Positions 49,110 to 60,764 are shown, counted from the first letter of the stretch. The stretch: DNA of 64,000 nucleotides from Microbacterium sp. BH-3-3-3 (GCF_007679045.1 NZ_VEFS01000001.1:62001-126000); one strand, 5' to 3'. Translations and numbers: made by a program. The notes: a model not told the origin generated them from the letters alone.

Positions 49110-51682
49110 GCGGCGGACACCGGGGCGCGCAGACCCTCCACCACGGCGGCGGCGAGCTCGCGCGCGGCCTGACGGGTCGAGGGCTGCAGGTCGCGGAAGG
49201 CGATGGCGCTTCCCGCGGCGATGCGCGCGTCGTACGGCATGCGGATCACGGTGCGCACCCGCGAGCGGAAGTGCGCCTCGAGCTCGCTCTCGCGCACCAG
49301 CGGCGTGCCGGGGCGCGAGTTGTTGAGCACGACGATCGCGTCGCGCACGCGCGCGGCGTAGCCGTTGGTCTCGAGCCAGGTCAGCGTCTCGGAGGCCAGT
49401 CGCGCCTCGTCGACCGACAGGCCCGCGACGATCACGAGAGTGTCGGCGAGCTCGAGGGTCGCCCCCATCACGGAGTGCACGATGCCGGTGCCCGTGTCGG
49501 TCAGCACGATCGAGTAGTAGTGCGCGGCGACGTCGGCGACCTGGCGGTAGTCGTCGTCGCTGAACGCCTCGGACACCCGGGGATCGGCATCGGATGCCAG
49601 CACGTCGAGCCGCGTCGCGTCACGCGCCACGATCGCCGAGACGTCGTTGAACCCGACCATCTCGTCGTGCGCGCGCACCAGGTCGCGCACGGTGCGGCCG
49701 TTGGGCCGACCGACGCGATCGGCCAGCGTGCCGCGGTCGGGGTTCGCGTCGACGGCGATGATGCGGTCGTCGCGGGCGTCGGCGAGAGCCATGCCGAGCA
49801 GCGACGTGACGGTCGTCTTGCCGACGCCGCCCTTGCGCGAGAGCACGGGCACGAAGCGCGCGCCGCCGGTCAACGGGGTCGAGATGCGGCGGTCGAGGTC
49901 TTTGCGCTGGCGCGCGCGACGACCGTCGCCGAGGTTGACCCGGCCTCCGGTCGCCGAGTAGACCAGCTGCTGCCAGGCGCCCTCGGGCTCGGGCCGCGCG
50001 ATCTGACGCGGGTCGAGCAGGCGGTCGGCGGTCAGCAGGTCGGAGCTCTCGCGGGCATCGTCGATCTGCCCGATGCGCTTCGAGGTGAGCGTCACCTCGG
50101 GCGTCTGCGTGCGCACGCGTTCCATGGCGTGGGCGCGGTCGACGCGCGCGGCCTCGTCGGATCCGCGGGTGGCGTCGTCGGCCTGCTGGGCGCTGCGGCG
50201 CGTCAGGGGCACGGTGCCGATGACACCCGTCGCCGCCCGCTCGCGACGCGTCGTCACGGGGCCCGTCGAGGCGGGGGCCGTCGGGACGGAGCCCGTCGGG
50301 ACGGTTCCGGTCGAAACCGGACCGGTCGAGGCGGCCGCGCGGGGGCCGGCGGCCGCGGCGACCGAGGCGGCGACGACCGAGGCCGCGACGCTCGGCGGGG
50401 CGACAGGACCGGTGGCGGGGGCTGTGGCCTCGTCCGACGCGCTCGGGGCTGCAGGTGCGGCGGGTGACGCCGCGGCCGGAAGCTCGGCGTCACTCGAGCC
50501 CGCGTCGGCGGGCTCTTCGACGGCGGGCTCGGCGCCGACAGGCTCGTCGACGTTGGGCTCGACCACGGCAGGTCCGTCGACGGCAGGGGTTTCAACGGCG
50601 GGTTCTTCGACGGCGGGCTCATCGAGCGCCGGCTCGTCGGAAGACGCCTCGTTGACGATGACGTCCTCCACCGCCGGCTCGTCGGCGATCGGGTCGTCAG
50701 CAATCGGCTCGTCAGCAGCCTGCTCGTCGGCGACCGGCTCCTCGACGAGCGTGTCCCCGACGAACGTGTCCCCGACGAACGTGTCGTCGGTGATCGACTC
50801 CTCAGCGGCAGGCTCGTCGGAAGACGATTCCGAAGAAGCGGTGAAATCACCCTCCACCTCGTGGAAGTCACCCGCCTCGAGCTCGTCCTCCGGGGAGGAA
50901 GCCTCTGCCTCCGCGTCCGCGGCGACAGGCTCCTCAGCGTCGCCGGCGTCGGCGTCGTCCTCCTCGACGGCGGTCTCGTCCGAGGGCTCGGCCACCTCGA
51001 CGGCCGCGTCCTCCTCCGCGACGAACGACTCGCCCTCGGCATCGTCACGCGGGGCGGCGTGGTCGGCGTCGCCCTCCACGCCCTCGTGCCCGGCGTCATC
51101 GCCCACGATCGTCTCGTCCGACGCGGCATCCGTCTCGTCCGACTGCTCGGGGATCCACGGCGCGTGCGTGAGCGCCTCGTCGGCGGGCTCGGCGGCATCC
51201 GCTTCGAAGAGCTCGACGTCGTCGACGACCTCGGCGTCGTGCAGGTCGTCGGCGCGAGCGTCGTGCGAGAAGCCTTCGTGCTCGGGCTCGTCGACCAGCT
51301 CCGCCTCGTGCACGTCATCGTGCGTCACCGTGTCGGCGTCGCCCTCGGTCGACGAGGACTCCTCGCCGTCGTGGGGCTCGAGGATGATGTCGCCGGTGTC
51401 GAGCTGCTCGACCTCACGGTGGTCGGTCTCGTCGTCGTGCGGCTCGTAGACGTCGTGGGAGGTGATCAACGCGGGCAGGTCGACGTCGCCGACCGGGATC
51501 TCGTCCTCGATGACGTCGTCATCGAGATCATCGTCGTCAGCGGCCATCGGCAGGTCGACACTGACCTGTGCGATGTGTCCGCCGAGGATGGTGATGCTGG
51601 CAGTGTCGAGATTGCCGCCGTCGTCGAGAACGCCGTGCTCGGCGCTCTCGTCGTGGTTCGCATCGGTGCGGTCGGGGGTCAC
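49106..51682 (-). CDS. EspI/MinD-like ATPase with very long acidic N-terminal region
   Basis: An 858-aa protein in two parts. Residues 1 to ~450 are extremely acidic and low complexity, with short repeats ([51 protein letters not shown]). A Ser/Thr/Pro/Gly/Val stretch follows ([15 protein letters not shown]). The C-terminal ~280 residues are a SIMIBI ATPase with deviant Walker [17 protein letters not shown] (about residue 615) and [15 protein letters not shown]. The segment [16 protein letters not shown] before it is the pattern seen in EspI-like proteins of ESX secretion loci. No ESX genes are in view. GTG 51682 is chosen because GGAG lies 6 nt upstream, and a TTG at 51694 is less likely. 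Confidence 0.82.
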   Translation of the reverse strand: MTPDRTDANHDESAEHGVLDDGGNLDTASITILGGHIAQVSVDLPMAADDDDLDDDVIEDEIPVGDVDLPALITSHDVYEPHDDETDHREVEQLDTGDIILEPHDGEESSSTEGDADTVTHDDVHEAELVDEPEHEGFSHDARADDLHDAEVVDDVELFEADAAEPADEALTHAPWIPEQSDETDAASDETIVGDDAGHEGVEGDADHAAPRDDAEGESFVAEEDAAVEVAEPSDETAVEEDDADAGDAEEPVAADAEAEASSPEDELEAGDFHEVEGDFTASSESSSDEPAAEESITDDTFVGDTFVGDTLVEEPVADEQAADEPIADDPIADEPAVEDVIVNEASSDEPALDEPAVEEPAVETPAVDGPAVVEPNVDEPVGAEPAVEEPADAGSSDAELPAAASPAAPAAPSASDEATAPATGPVAPPSVAASVVAASVAAAAGPRAAASTGPVSTGTVPTGSVPTAPASTGPVTTRRERAATGVIGTVPLTRRSAQQADDATRGSDEAARVDRAHAMERVRTQTPEVTLTSKRIGQIDDARESSDLLTADRLLDPRQIARPEPEGAWQQLVYSATGGRVNLGDGRRARQRKDLDRRISTPLTGGARFVPVLSRKGGVGKTTVTSLLGMALADARDDRIIAVDANPDRGTLADRVGRPNGRTVRDLVRAHDEMVGFNDVSAIVARDATRLDVLASDADPRVSEAFSDDDYRQVADVAAHYYSIVLTDTGTGIVHSVMGATLELADTLVIVAGLSVDEARLASETLTWLETNGYAARVRDAIVVLNNSRPGTPLVRESELEAHFRSRVRTVIRMPYDARIAAGSAIAFRDLQPSTRQAARELAAAVVEGLRAPVSAA

Positions 51683-51700
51683 TGCAGTCTCCAAACGGGA

Positions 51701-51726
51701 AGAGGGCGCGAAAGCGCCCCCTCCCA
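51701..51726 (-). terminator. Hairpin terminator after pyruvate carboxylase
   Basis: GAGGGCGC-GAAA-GCGCCCCCTC hairpin directly beyond the pyc stop on the minus strand, with GAAA tetraloop. Confidence 0.7.
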
Positions 51727-51728
51727 GG

Positions 51729-55136
<3,408 letters not shown>

Positions 55137-55176
55137 GCGCACCTCACGTCAAGCTGGCGGAGCTGAATGTGCTCAC

Positions 55177-55196
55177 AGCCTAGGGGACGGTAACGT
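55177..55196. promoter_or_regulatory. Divergent -10 elements for pyc and parA
   Basis: Minus-strand TAGGCT (55177-55182) lies 40 nt before the pyc ATG. Plus-strand TAACGT (55191-55196) lies 8 nt before the parA GTG. The two promoters are almost back to back. Confidence 0.5.
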
Positions 55197-55204
55197 GGAC
55201 TCTC

Positions 55205-56017
55205 GTGCACGTACTCTCCGTCAGCTCTCTCAAAGGCGGGGTCGGCAAGACGACCGTGACACTCGGGCTGGCTTCCGCAGCCTTCGCACGTGGCGTTCGC
55301 ACTCTCGTCGTCGACCTCGACCCTCAGTCCGACGTGTCGACCGGGATGGACATCCAGGTCGCCGGTCGGCTCAACATCGCCGATGTCCTGGCCAACCCCA
55401 AAGAGAAGGTCGTCCGACAGGCGATCACCTCGAGCGGGTGGGCCAAGGTGCACCCCGGCACCATCGACGTGCTGATCGGCAGCCCGTCGGCCATCAACTT
55501 CGACGGGCCGCACCCCAGCGTGCGCGACGTGTGGAAGCTCGAGGAAGCCCTCGCGACCATCGAGAGCGAGTACGACCTCGTGCTCATCGACTGCGCCCCC
55601 TCGCTCAACGCCCTCACGCGCACCGCGTGGGCCGCGAGCGACCGCGTCGTGGTCGTCACCGAGCCCGGCCTGTTCTCCGTCGCCGCTGCCGACCGCGCTC
55701 TGCGCGCGATCGAGGAGATCCGCCGCGGTCTCTCGCCGCGCCTGCAGCCCCTCGGCGTCGTGGTCAACCGCGTGCGCCCGCAGTCGATCGAGCACCAGTT
55801 CCGCATCAAAGAACTGCGCGACATGTTCGGCCCGCTCGTGCTCAACCCGCAGCTGCCCGAGCGCACCTCGCTCCAGCAGGCGCAGGGTGCCGCCAAGCCG
55901 CTGCACGTGTGGCCCGGCGACTCCGCGCAGGAACTCGCGGCCGACTTCGACGCGCTTCTCGACCGGATCGTGCGCACCGGCCGCATCCCGGTCGAGTCCG
56001 AGGCCCCGCAGGCCTGA
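55205..56017 (+). CDS. ParA-family ATPase
   Basis: 270-aa ParA/MinD-superfamily ATPase. The deviant Walker A motif [20 protein letters not shown] (about residue 6) is followed by the A' motif VVDLDPQSDVSTGM, Walker B VLIDCAPSLNALTR (about 132) and VVNRVRPQSIEHQ. No partner ParB lies beside it and the chromosomal parAB locus is usually near oriC, so this is a secondary ParA. The cargo is unknown. It lies between pyc and the FtsR/GarA block. The gene ends in a hairpin followed by a repeat array. Confidence 0.9.
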   Translation: MHVLSVSSLKGGVGKTTVTLGLASAAFARGVRTLVVDLDPQSDVSTGMDIQVAGRLNIADVLANPKEKVVRQAITSSGWAKVHPGTIDVLIGSPSAINFDGPHPSVRDVWKLEEALATIESEYDLVLIDCAPSLNALTRTAWAASDRVVVVTEPGLFSVAAADRALRAIEEIRRGLSPRLQPLGVVVNRVRPQSIEHQFRIKELRDMFGPLVLNPQLPERTSLQQAQGAAKPLHVWPGDSAQELAADFDALLDRIVRTGRIPVESEAPQA

Positions 56018-56030
56018 TCCTTTCCACGAA

Positions 56031-56065
56031 GACGCCGTCCCGCTGCCTCGCAGCCGGGCGGCGTC
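56031..56065 (+). terminator. Hairpin terminator after parA
   Basis: GACGCCGTCCCGCTGC pairs with GCAGCCGGGCGGCGTC (two mismatches) around a 3-nt loop, 13 nt after the stop. Confidence 0.75.
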
Positions 56066-56097
56066 TCTCGTTCGCGCCCGGGCCACTGGCACGGACT

Positions 56098-56314
56098 CAG
56101 GTCCCTGAGCCTGTCGAAGGGCCCGGGACCCGCGTCCGCAAAAACACAGGTCCCTGAGCCTGCCGAAGGGCCCGGGACCCGCGTTCGTACGAACCCAGGT
56201 CCCTGCGCCTGCCGAAGGGCCCGGGACCCGCCGCGGACGAACCCAGGTCCCCGAGCCTGTCGAAGGGTCCGGGACCCGCCGCGGCACCGGTGGCTTCGAC
56301 AAGCTCAGGGACCT
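56098..56314. repeat. REP-like array, four direct copies plus an inverted half copy
   Basis: Units start with CAGGTCCC at 56098, 56147, 56196 and 56244 (periods 49, 49, 48) and share AGGTCCCTGAGCCTGTCGAA then GGGCCCGGGACCCGC. The array closes with an inverted partial copy, TTCGACAAGCTCAGGGACCT (56295-56314). Each unit can fold by pairing GGTCCC with GGGACC. The core CCTGAGCyTGTCGAAGG resembles the widespread REP-type palindrome seen in many high-GC bacteria. There are no CRISPR-type spacers. Confidence 0.9.
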
Positions 56315-56332
56315 CGAGCTCCACAAAGCAGA

Positions 56333-56358
56333 ATCCCGGATGCCATGGCATCCGGGAT
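56333..56358 (-). terminator. Perfect palindrome terminator after the MerR gene
   Basis: 26-nt uninterrupted palindrome (ATCCCGGATGCCA / TGGCATCCGGGAT), 18 nt beyond the MerR-family gene stop. Confidence 0.8.
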
Positions 56359-56375
56359 CTCGAAGATGAAACGCG

Positions 56376-56921
56376 TCAGGCGGTGCGGGCGGCCCGGCGG
56401 GCGGCGAGCTCGTCGACGGCGTCGGGCGTCGCCTTCTCGAAGTCGACGAGCGTGGATTCGACCTCGCGCAGCACCTTGCCGACGGCGATGCCGAAGACGC
56501 CCTGACCGCGGCTGACGAGGTCGATGACCTCGTCGTTCGAGGTGCACAGGTAGACCGAGGCGCCATCGCTCATGAGGGTCGTTCCGGCGAGGTCGCGGAT
56601 GCCGGCGGCGCGCAGCTGGTCGACCGCGGTGCGGATCTGCTGCAGCGAGATACCGGTGTCGAGCAGGCGCTTGACGAGCTTGAGCACGAGGATGTCGCGG
56701 AAGCCGTAGAGACGCTGCGACCCGGAGCCGCTCGCACCGCGGACCGTCGGGACGACGAGTTCGGTGCGGGCCCAGTAGTCGAGCTGGCGGTACGTGATCC
56801 CGGCGGCGCGAGCGGCGACCGCACCGCGGTAACCGGTGTCGTCGTCCATCTCGGGCAGACCGTCGGTGAAGAGGAGGTCGGTGGCGAACCGGGGTTCGCC
56901 GACTGCGTCGCCAGCGTTCAT
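56376..56921 (-). CDS. MerR-family regulator (Rv1830-like)
   Basis: 181-aa regulator. A MerR-type winged helix lies at about residues 30-100: GYRGAVAARAAGITYRQLDY, WARTELVVPTVR, SQRLYGFRDILVLKLVKRLL, DTGISLQQIRTAVDQLR. The C-terminal part (LMSDGASVYLCTSNDEVIDL, GQGVFGIAVGKVLREVESTL) is a small conserved domain with no metal-binding cysteine cluster. It matches the layout of Rv1830 in the garA-Rv1828-Rv1830 block. ATG 56921 has GAGGAGG upstream and is preferred to GTG 56954, which overlaps the -10-like TAGCGT (56953-56958). Confidence 0.87.
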   Translation of the reverse strand: MNAGDAVGEPRFATDLLFTDGLPEMDDDTGYRGAVAARAAGITYRQLDYWARTELVVPTVRGASGSGSQRLYGFRDILVLKLVKRLLDTGISLQQIRTAVDQLRAAGIRDLAGTTLMSDGASVYLCTSNDEVIDLVSRGQGVFGIAVGKVLREVESTLVDFEKATPDAVDELAARRAARTA

Positions 56922-56952
56922 GCTCGCGCCCTCCTCATCTGTCGTTTCCTCC

Positions 56953-56958
56953 ACGCTA
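56953..56958 (-). promoter_or_regulatory. -10 hexamer TAGCGT, Rv1830-like gene
   Basis: Minus-strand TAGCGT 31 nt before the chosen ATG at 56921. A transcript starting ~7 nt downstream keeps the GAGGAGG ribosome site but excludes the upstream GTG. Confidence 0.45.
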
Positions 56959-57015
56959 GATCAGCGAGGGTCCCCCGGCAATGACATCCGCTCCGAGGGC
57001 CGCGGCGTGTCGCAC

Positions 57016-57702
57016 TCAGGACAGGATCCGCTCCAGCGCCTCGCGCACGAACATGCCGCGGACCTCGTCGAGACGCGCCGCGAGCTCGGGAGCGAGCTCG
57101 TTCGCCTTCGCGCGCGACGAGGCGTCGGGGCGCCGCAGCAGGGCCGACAGAGCCGATTCGACGAGCGAGACCTCGCGCTCCGCACTCTGGCGCAGGGCGC
57201 GCACGTGACGCGGCTCGATGCCGTGGCGATCCAACGCCACGAGCGAGCGCAGCAGCGTCACCGTCTGCTCGGGATATGTGTCGGATGCCGTGATGACGCC
57301 GGTGCTGATCGCGTCGTTGAGCAGCTGCGGAGCGGAACCCGCGGCCGCCAGCAGCTCGTCGCGGCGGTAGCGGCGCGGCGTGTTCGTCATCGACGGGATC
57401 GACGTCGGCGGAGCGGGATTGCGGCCCGCGTCGAGCTCGGCGAGGTAGTCGCGGATCACGACGAGCGGCAGGTAGTGGTCGCGCTGCAGCGTGAGCGCCA
57501 TGCGCAGGCGCTCGAGATCGGCGGGCGAGAACTTGCGGTAGCCCGACTCGGTGCGCGTGGGCGTGACGATGCCCTGCACCTCGAGGAAGCGCAGCTTGCT
57601 CGAGGTCAACGCCGGGAAGTCGGGGGTGAGGCGGGCGAGCACCTGGCCGATGCTGAGCAGCCCCGCAGCCGCCTGACGACTACGGGAGGGGGCTGCCGGC
57701 AT
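57016..57702 (-). CDS. ftsR: MerR-family regulator, FtsR/Rv1828-like
   Basis: 228-aa MerR-type regulator. The DNA-binding domain is near the N-terminus (LLSIGQVLARLTPDFPALTS, SKLRFLEVQGIVTPTRTESG, YRKFSPADLERLRMAL, about residues 15-75). The C-terminal half is helical (AREVSLVESALSALLRR region) with no effector motif I recognise. The homologue in Corynebacterium glutamicum, FtsR, activates ftsZ, and Rv1828 follows garA in M. tuberculosis. Here too it directly follows garA, sharing one base (TGATG). The gene name is by homology and synteny. Confidence 0.88.
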   Translation of the reverse strand: MPAAPSRSRQAAAGLLSIGQVLARLTPDFPALTSSKLRFLEVQGIVTPTRTESGYRKFSPADLERLRMALTLQRDHYLPLVVIRDYLAELDAGRNPAPPTSIPSMTNTPRRYRRDELLAAAGSAPQLLNDAISTGVITASDTYPEQTVTLLRSLVALDRHGIEPRHVRALRQSAEREVSLVESALSALLRRPDASSRAKANELAPELAARLDEVRGMFVREALERILS

Positions 57703-58190
57703 CAGCGATCAGCCGCGGGCAGATCGACCGGCGAACCGAAGAAGTTGAGGCGGAACTTGCCGATGCGCACCTCGGAGCCGTTGACGAGCGCCGAACGATC
57801 GACCCGCTCGCCGTTGACGTAGCTGCCGTTGAGCGAGCGCTGGTCGACGATCTCGAACGAGGTGCCGGTGCGGGTGATCTCGGCGTGACGACGAGACACG
57901 GTCACGTCGTCGAAGAAGAGGTCGGCCTCGGGGTGACGTCCGACGGTGGTGACGTCAGTGTCGAGCAGGTAGCGGGCGCCGGTCGTCGGGCCGGAGCGGA
58001 CGATCAGCAACGCGGCGCCGGAGGGCAGTGCGTCGATCGCCTCGAGCTCGGCCTCGCTGAGGTCGGCCCCGAAGGGGACGAACGACAGATCGGCGTCGTG
58101 GGTCTGGGTCGTGTCGTGCGCCCGGTCGTTCGCTGCGGCGTCGGCCGCGCGTCGGATGTCGTCGCGCTCGAATCGGCTGGTCTCGTCCAC
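57702..58190 (-). CDS. garA: FHA-domain metabolic regulator GarA/OdhI
   Basis: 162-aa FHA protein. In relatives the unphosphorylated form inhibits 2-oxoglutarate dehydrogenase and activates glutamate synthase, and phosphorylation of an N-terminal threonine releases this. The FHA core is intact: VTTVGRHPEADLFFDDVTVS (phosphate-binding Arg and Ser), SRRHAEITR, and SLNGSYVNGERV (Asn). The N-terminus lacks the usual ETTS phosphosite and instead has DETSRFE near residue 2 and HDTTQTHDADLSF near residue 26. The GTG at 58190 has AAGGAGAAG upstream. An open frame upstream of it is non-coding. Confidence 0.92.
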   Translation of the reverse strand: MDETSRFERDDIRRAADAAANDRAHDTTQTHDADLSFVPFGADLSEAELEAIDALPSGAALLIVRSGPTTGARYLLDTDVTTVGRHPEADLFFDDVTVSRRHAEITRTGTSFEIVDQRSLNGSYVNGERVDRSALVNGSEVRIGKFRLNFFGSPVDLPAADR

Positions 58191-58208
58191 GGCTTCTCCT
58201 TCTGTTTC

Positions 58209-58248
58209 ACCATAACCGATCGGTCGACGAGGGGGAGGTCGACCGATC
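58209..58248 (-). promoter_or_regulatory. garA promoter -10 with operator-like palindrome
   Basis: Minus-strand TATGGT (58209-58214) lies 18 nt before the garA GTG. Immediately upstream, over the expected -35 and spacer, is a perfect 11-bp inverted repeat GATCGGTCGAC / GTCGACCGATC (58218-58228, 58238-58248) with a 9-nt spacer. It may be a binding site for a dimeric regulator. Confidence 0.6.
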
Positions 58249-58472
58249 TCGAGCGGGCCATGGCGATGCGTGTTTACGTCTCGATCCGTCGACACCGACA
58301 CCGCGGTTCGGGCCGCGGAGACGACCGACGAGACACTCGAACCTATCGACCCGGGCGGGGCCGTGTCGAGTCTGCTTCACCCCGACACGCCCACGATCGC
58401 GAAAGCGCTCCCGAATCGGGGGCCGCGCATCGGCCGCAGCCCGCTCCCAGGCCCGGTGTCGGAGGTCGTCAG
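58249..58472. other. Non-coding gap between garA and copC
   Basis: About 220 bp between divergent genes. A short open frame (58270-58488) overlaps the copC start and has no ribosome site, so I do not call it. A 7-bp inverted repeat CGTGTCG / CGACACG (near 58361-58390) is present. Otherwise nothing recognisable. Confidence 0.5.
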
Positions 58473-58478
58473 TAGGGT
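58473..58478 (+). promoter_or_regulatory. -10 hexamer TAGGGT, copC promoter
   Basis: TAGGGT with a 6-nt spacer (CGAGGA) to the GTG at 58485. Confidence 0.55.
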
Positions 58479-58484
58479 CGAGGA

Positions 58485-59147
58485 GTGACCTCTTCTCCGA
58501 CCCCGCACCGCCGGGCCCGCCTGCCCCGCTGGACCGCCGCGCTGGCCGCCGGTCTGCTCGCCGCAGCCGCTCTGCTCGTGCCCGCTCTGCCCGCCGCCGC
58601 GCACGACGAGCTGGTCTCCACCGACCCCTCCGCCGACGCCGTGCTCGACGCCCTTCCCGCGCAGATCACCTTCACCTTCAGCGCCGACGTCCTCACCGAC
58701 GCCGGGGCGACGGTCGTCGAGGTGAAGGACGCATCGGGGGCCTCGCTGGCCGATGGCGCGCCCGAGGTCTCGGGCACCACGGTCACGCAGTCGCTGGCGG
58801 GCGCGGCATCCGGAGCGGTCAGCGTCGTCTGGCGCGTCGTGTCGAGCGACGGCCACCCCATCAGCGGCGATTTCGCCTTCACGGTGCCGGCCGCAGCGCC
58901 CACCCCCTCGGCGACTCCCACGACGACCACCCCCGCAGTGAGCCCGACCCCGTCTGCGACGTCCGCACCGAGCGCTGATCCGACCTCGAGCGCGACCGCG
59001 GCACCGGTCGACGAGGCTTCCGCACCCTCTCCCCTGCCCTGGATCCTGCTCGCGGTGATCCTCGTGATCGTGGCCGGGGTGCTGGTCTACGTCTTCGCCT
59101 CCCGCAGCGGCCGCAAGACCGCCGGTGGCGGCACCGCCGGGCGATAG
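58485..59147 (+). CDS. copC: CopC-domain copper-binding exported protein
   Basis: 220-aa exported protein. A signal peptide (ALAAGLLAAAALLVPALPAA) ends at AAAHDEL, so the mature protein starts with His, the typical Cu(II) ligand of CopC. The CopC beta-barrel has PALPAAAHDELVSTDPSAD, TFTFSADV and VSSDGHPISGDFAF (second His and Asp ligands). A Pro/Ser/Thr linker follows, then a C-terminal membrane helix (PWILLAVILVIVAGVLVYVF) and basic tail, so it is anchored. No CopD/YcnJ domain is fused. Its TAG stop is part of the lpd -10 element. Confidence 0.9.
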   Translation: MTSSPTPHRRARLPRWTAALAAGLLAAAALLVPALPAAAHDELVSTDPSADAVLDALPAQITFTFSADVLTDAGATVVEVKDASGASLADGAPEVSGTTVTQSLAGAASGAVSVVWRVVSSDGHPISGDFAFTVPAAAPTPSATPTTTTPAVSPTPSATSAPSADPTSSATAAPVDEASAPSPLPWILLAVILVIVAGVLVYVFASRSGRKTAGGGTAGR

Positions 59148-59150
59148 GCT
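59145..59150 (+). promoter_or_regulatory. -10 hexamer TAGGCT, lpd promoter
   Basis: TAGGCT with a 6-nt spacer (GGAACC) to the lpd ATG. Its first three bases are the copC stop codon. Confidence 0.6.
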
Positions 59151-59156
59151 GGAACC

Positions 59157-60554
59157 ATGCCTCATTACGATCTGGTCATTCTTGGTGCGGGTCCCGGCGG
59201 GTACGTCGCCGCCGTCCGCGGCGCACAGCTCGGACTGTCGGTCGCGATCGTCGAAGAGAAGTACTGGGGCGGTGTGTGCCTTAACGTGGGCTGCATCCCC
59301 TCCAAGGCCCTCCTGCGCAACGCCGACCTCGCGCACACGTTCCACGCGAAGGCCGACCTGTTCGGCATCTCGGGTGACGTCACCTTCGACTTCGGCAAGG
59401 CGTTCGACCGCTCGCGCAGCGTCGCCGCCGGCCACGTCAAGGGCATCCACTACCTGATGAAGAAGAACAAGGTCACCGAGTACGAGGGCCGCGGCTTCTT
59501 CGCCGACGACCACACGATCGACGTGACCAAGACCGACGGCTCCAAGGAGCAGGTCACGTTCGACAACGTCATCATCGCCACGGGTTCGACCGTGCGCCTC
59601 CTCCCCGGCGTCACCCTGTCGGAGAACGTCGTCACCTACGAGGAGCAGATCCTCACCCGCGAGCTCCCCGAGTCGATCGTCATCGTCGGCGCCGGCGCCA
59701 TCGGCATGGAGTTCGCGTACGTCATGACGAACTACGGCGTGAAGGTCACGATCATCGAGTTCCTCGACCGTGCACTGCCGAACGAAGACGCCGAGGTCTC
59801 GAAGGAGATCCAGAAGCAGTACAAGGGCTACGGCGTCGACATCCTCACCTCGACCAAGGTCGAGTCGGTCACCGACCACGGCGACAAGGTCACCGTCGCC
59901 TACACGGCGAAGGACGGCTCGCAGAGCTCGATCGACGCCGACCGCGTGCTCATGTCGATCGGCTTCGCCCCCAAGGTCGACGGCTTCGGTCTCGAGAACA
60001 CCGGCGTCAAGCTGACCGAGCGCGGCGCCATCGAGATCGACGACCACATGCGCACCAACGTGCCGCACATCTACTCGATCGGCGACGTCACCGCCAAGCT
60101 GCAGCTGGCCCACGTGGCCGAAGCGCAGGGCGTCGTGGCCGCCGAGACCATCGCCGGCGCCGAGACGCAGACGCTGGGCGACTACCGCAACATGCCCCGC
60201 GCCACCTTCTGCAACCCGCAGGTCGCCTCGTTCGGCCTCACCGAGCAGCAGGCGCGCGACGCCGGTCACGACATCAAGGTCGCGAAGTTCCCCTTCTCGG
60301 CCAACGGCAAGGCCAACGGCCTCGGCGAGCCCGTCGGCTTCGTCAAGCTCGTCGCCGACGCCGAGACGCTCGAGCTCATCGGCGGCCACCTCATCGGCCC
60401 CGACGTGTCGGAGCTGCTGCCCGAGCTGACCCTCGCGCAGAAGTGGGACCTCACCGCTCTCGAGGCCGCACGCAACGTGCACACCCACCCGACGCTGTCG
60501 GAAGGCCTGCAGGAGGCCTTCCACGGCCTCACCGGCCACATGATCAACCTCTGA
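59157..60554 (+). CDS. lpdA: Dihydrolipoyl dehydrogenase
   Basis: FAD-dependent E3 component of pyruvate and 2-oxoglutarate dehydrogenase complexes (465 aa). FAD-binding [17 protein letters not shown] (about residue 10), the redox-active disulfide [15 protein letters not shown] (about 38-52), the NAD-binding [15 protein letters not shown] (about 178), [17 protein letters not shown], and the C-terminal catalytic HTHPTLSEG (about 445) are all intact. ATG at 59157 follows TAGGCT by 6 nt. It ends in a strong terminator. GarA, encoded 1 kb away, regulates the 2-oxoglutarate complex that uses this enzyme in relatives. Confidence 0.97.
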   Translation: MPHYDLVILGAGPGGYVAAVRGAQLGLSVAIVEEKYWGGVCLNVGCIPSKALLRNADLAHTFHAKADLFGISGDVTFDFGKAFDRSRSVAAGHVKGIHYLMKKNKVTEYEGRGFFADDHTIDVTKTDGSKEQVTFDNVIIATGSTVRLLPGVTLSENVVTYEEQILTRELPESIVIVGAGAIGMEFAYVMTNYGVKVTIIEFLDRALPNEDAEVSKEIQKQYKGYGVDILTSTKVESVTDHGDKVTVAYTAKDGSQSSIDADRVLMSIGFAPKVDGFGLENTGVKLTERGAIEIDDHMRTNVPHIYSIGDVTAKLQLAHVAEAQGVVAAETIAGAETQTLGDYRNMPRATFCNPQVASFGLTEQQARDAGHDIKVAKFPFSANGKANGLGEPVGFVKLVADAETLELIGGHLIGPDVSELLPELTLAQKWDLTALEAARNVHTHPTLSEGLQEAFHGLTGHMINL

Positions 60555-60566
60555 TCAGCTGATCGA

Positions 60567-60603
60567 CGAAAGGCCCGCCCGGTTCGCCCGGGCGGGCCTT
60601 TCG
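60567..60603 (+). terminator. Terminator after lpd
   Basis: Perfect 14-bp stem (CGAAAGGCCCGCCC / GGGCGGGCCTTTCG) around a 9-nt loop, 12 nt after the stop. Confidence 0.92.
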
Positions 60604-60659
60604 TGATCTCGAGGGTCTGGGCTGCGGCCGTGACGTCGTTCGCGGCGCGAGGAACACCG

Positions 60660-60726
60660 CGAGACTGCATCTCGCTGACAACTCTGCGTCACGCTGCAAC
60701 GAACTCGTCAGCGAGATGCAGTCTCG
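60660..60726. repeat. Large intergenic palindrome with 20-bp perfect arms
   Basis: CGAGACTGCATCTCGCTGAC (60660-60679) is repeated inverted at 60707-60726 with no mismatch, around 27 nt. It lies between the lpd terminator and the 3' end of the convergent CYTH gene. It is not a simple terminator: it is AT-richer than the local terminators, has a long loop, and another terminator already serves lpd. Confidence 0.85.
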
Positions 60727-60764
60727 GCGTCAGGAGCGCCCGCGAGAGCGAACCCGGGGGCTTT

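Noticed and set aside
56098..56314. CRISPR array
   Set aside because: Repeat units are nearly contiguous with at most ~10 nt of variable sequence between them, there is an inverted copy, and no cas genes are present.
57005..57015. GGCGTGTCG sequence near the FtsR-like gene as a third hairpin copy
   Set aside because: There is no matching CGACACGCC arm nearby, so it is a single half-site that is common at this base composition.
58270..58488. Short plus-strand frame between garA and copC
   Set aside because: It overlaps the copC promoter and start, lacks a ribosome site, and the translation resembles no protein.
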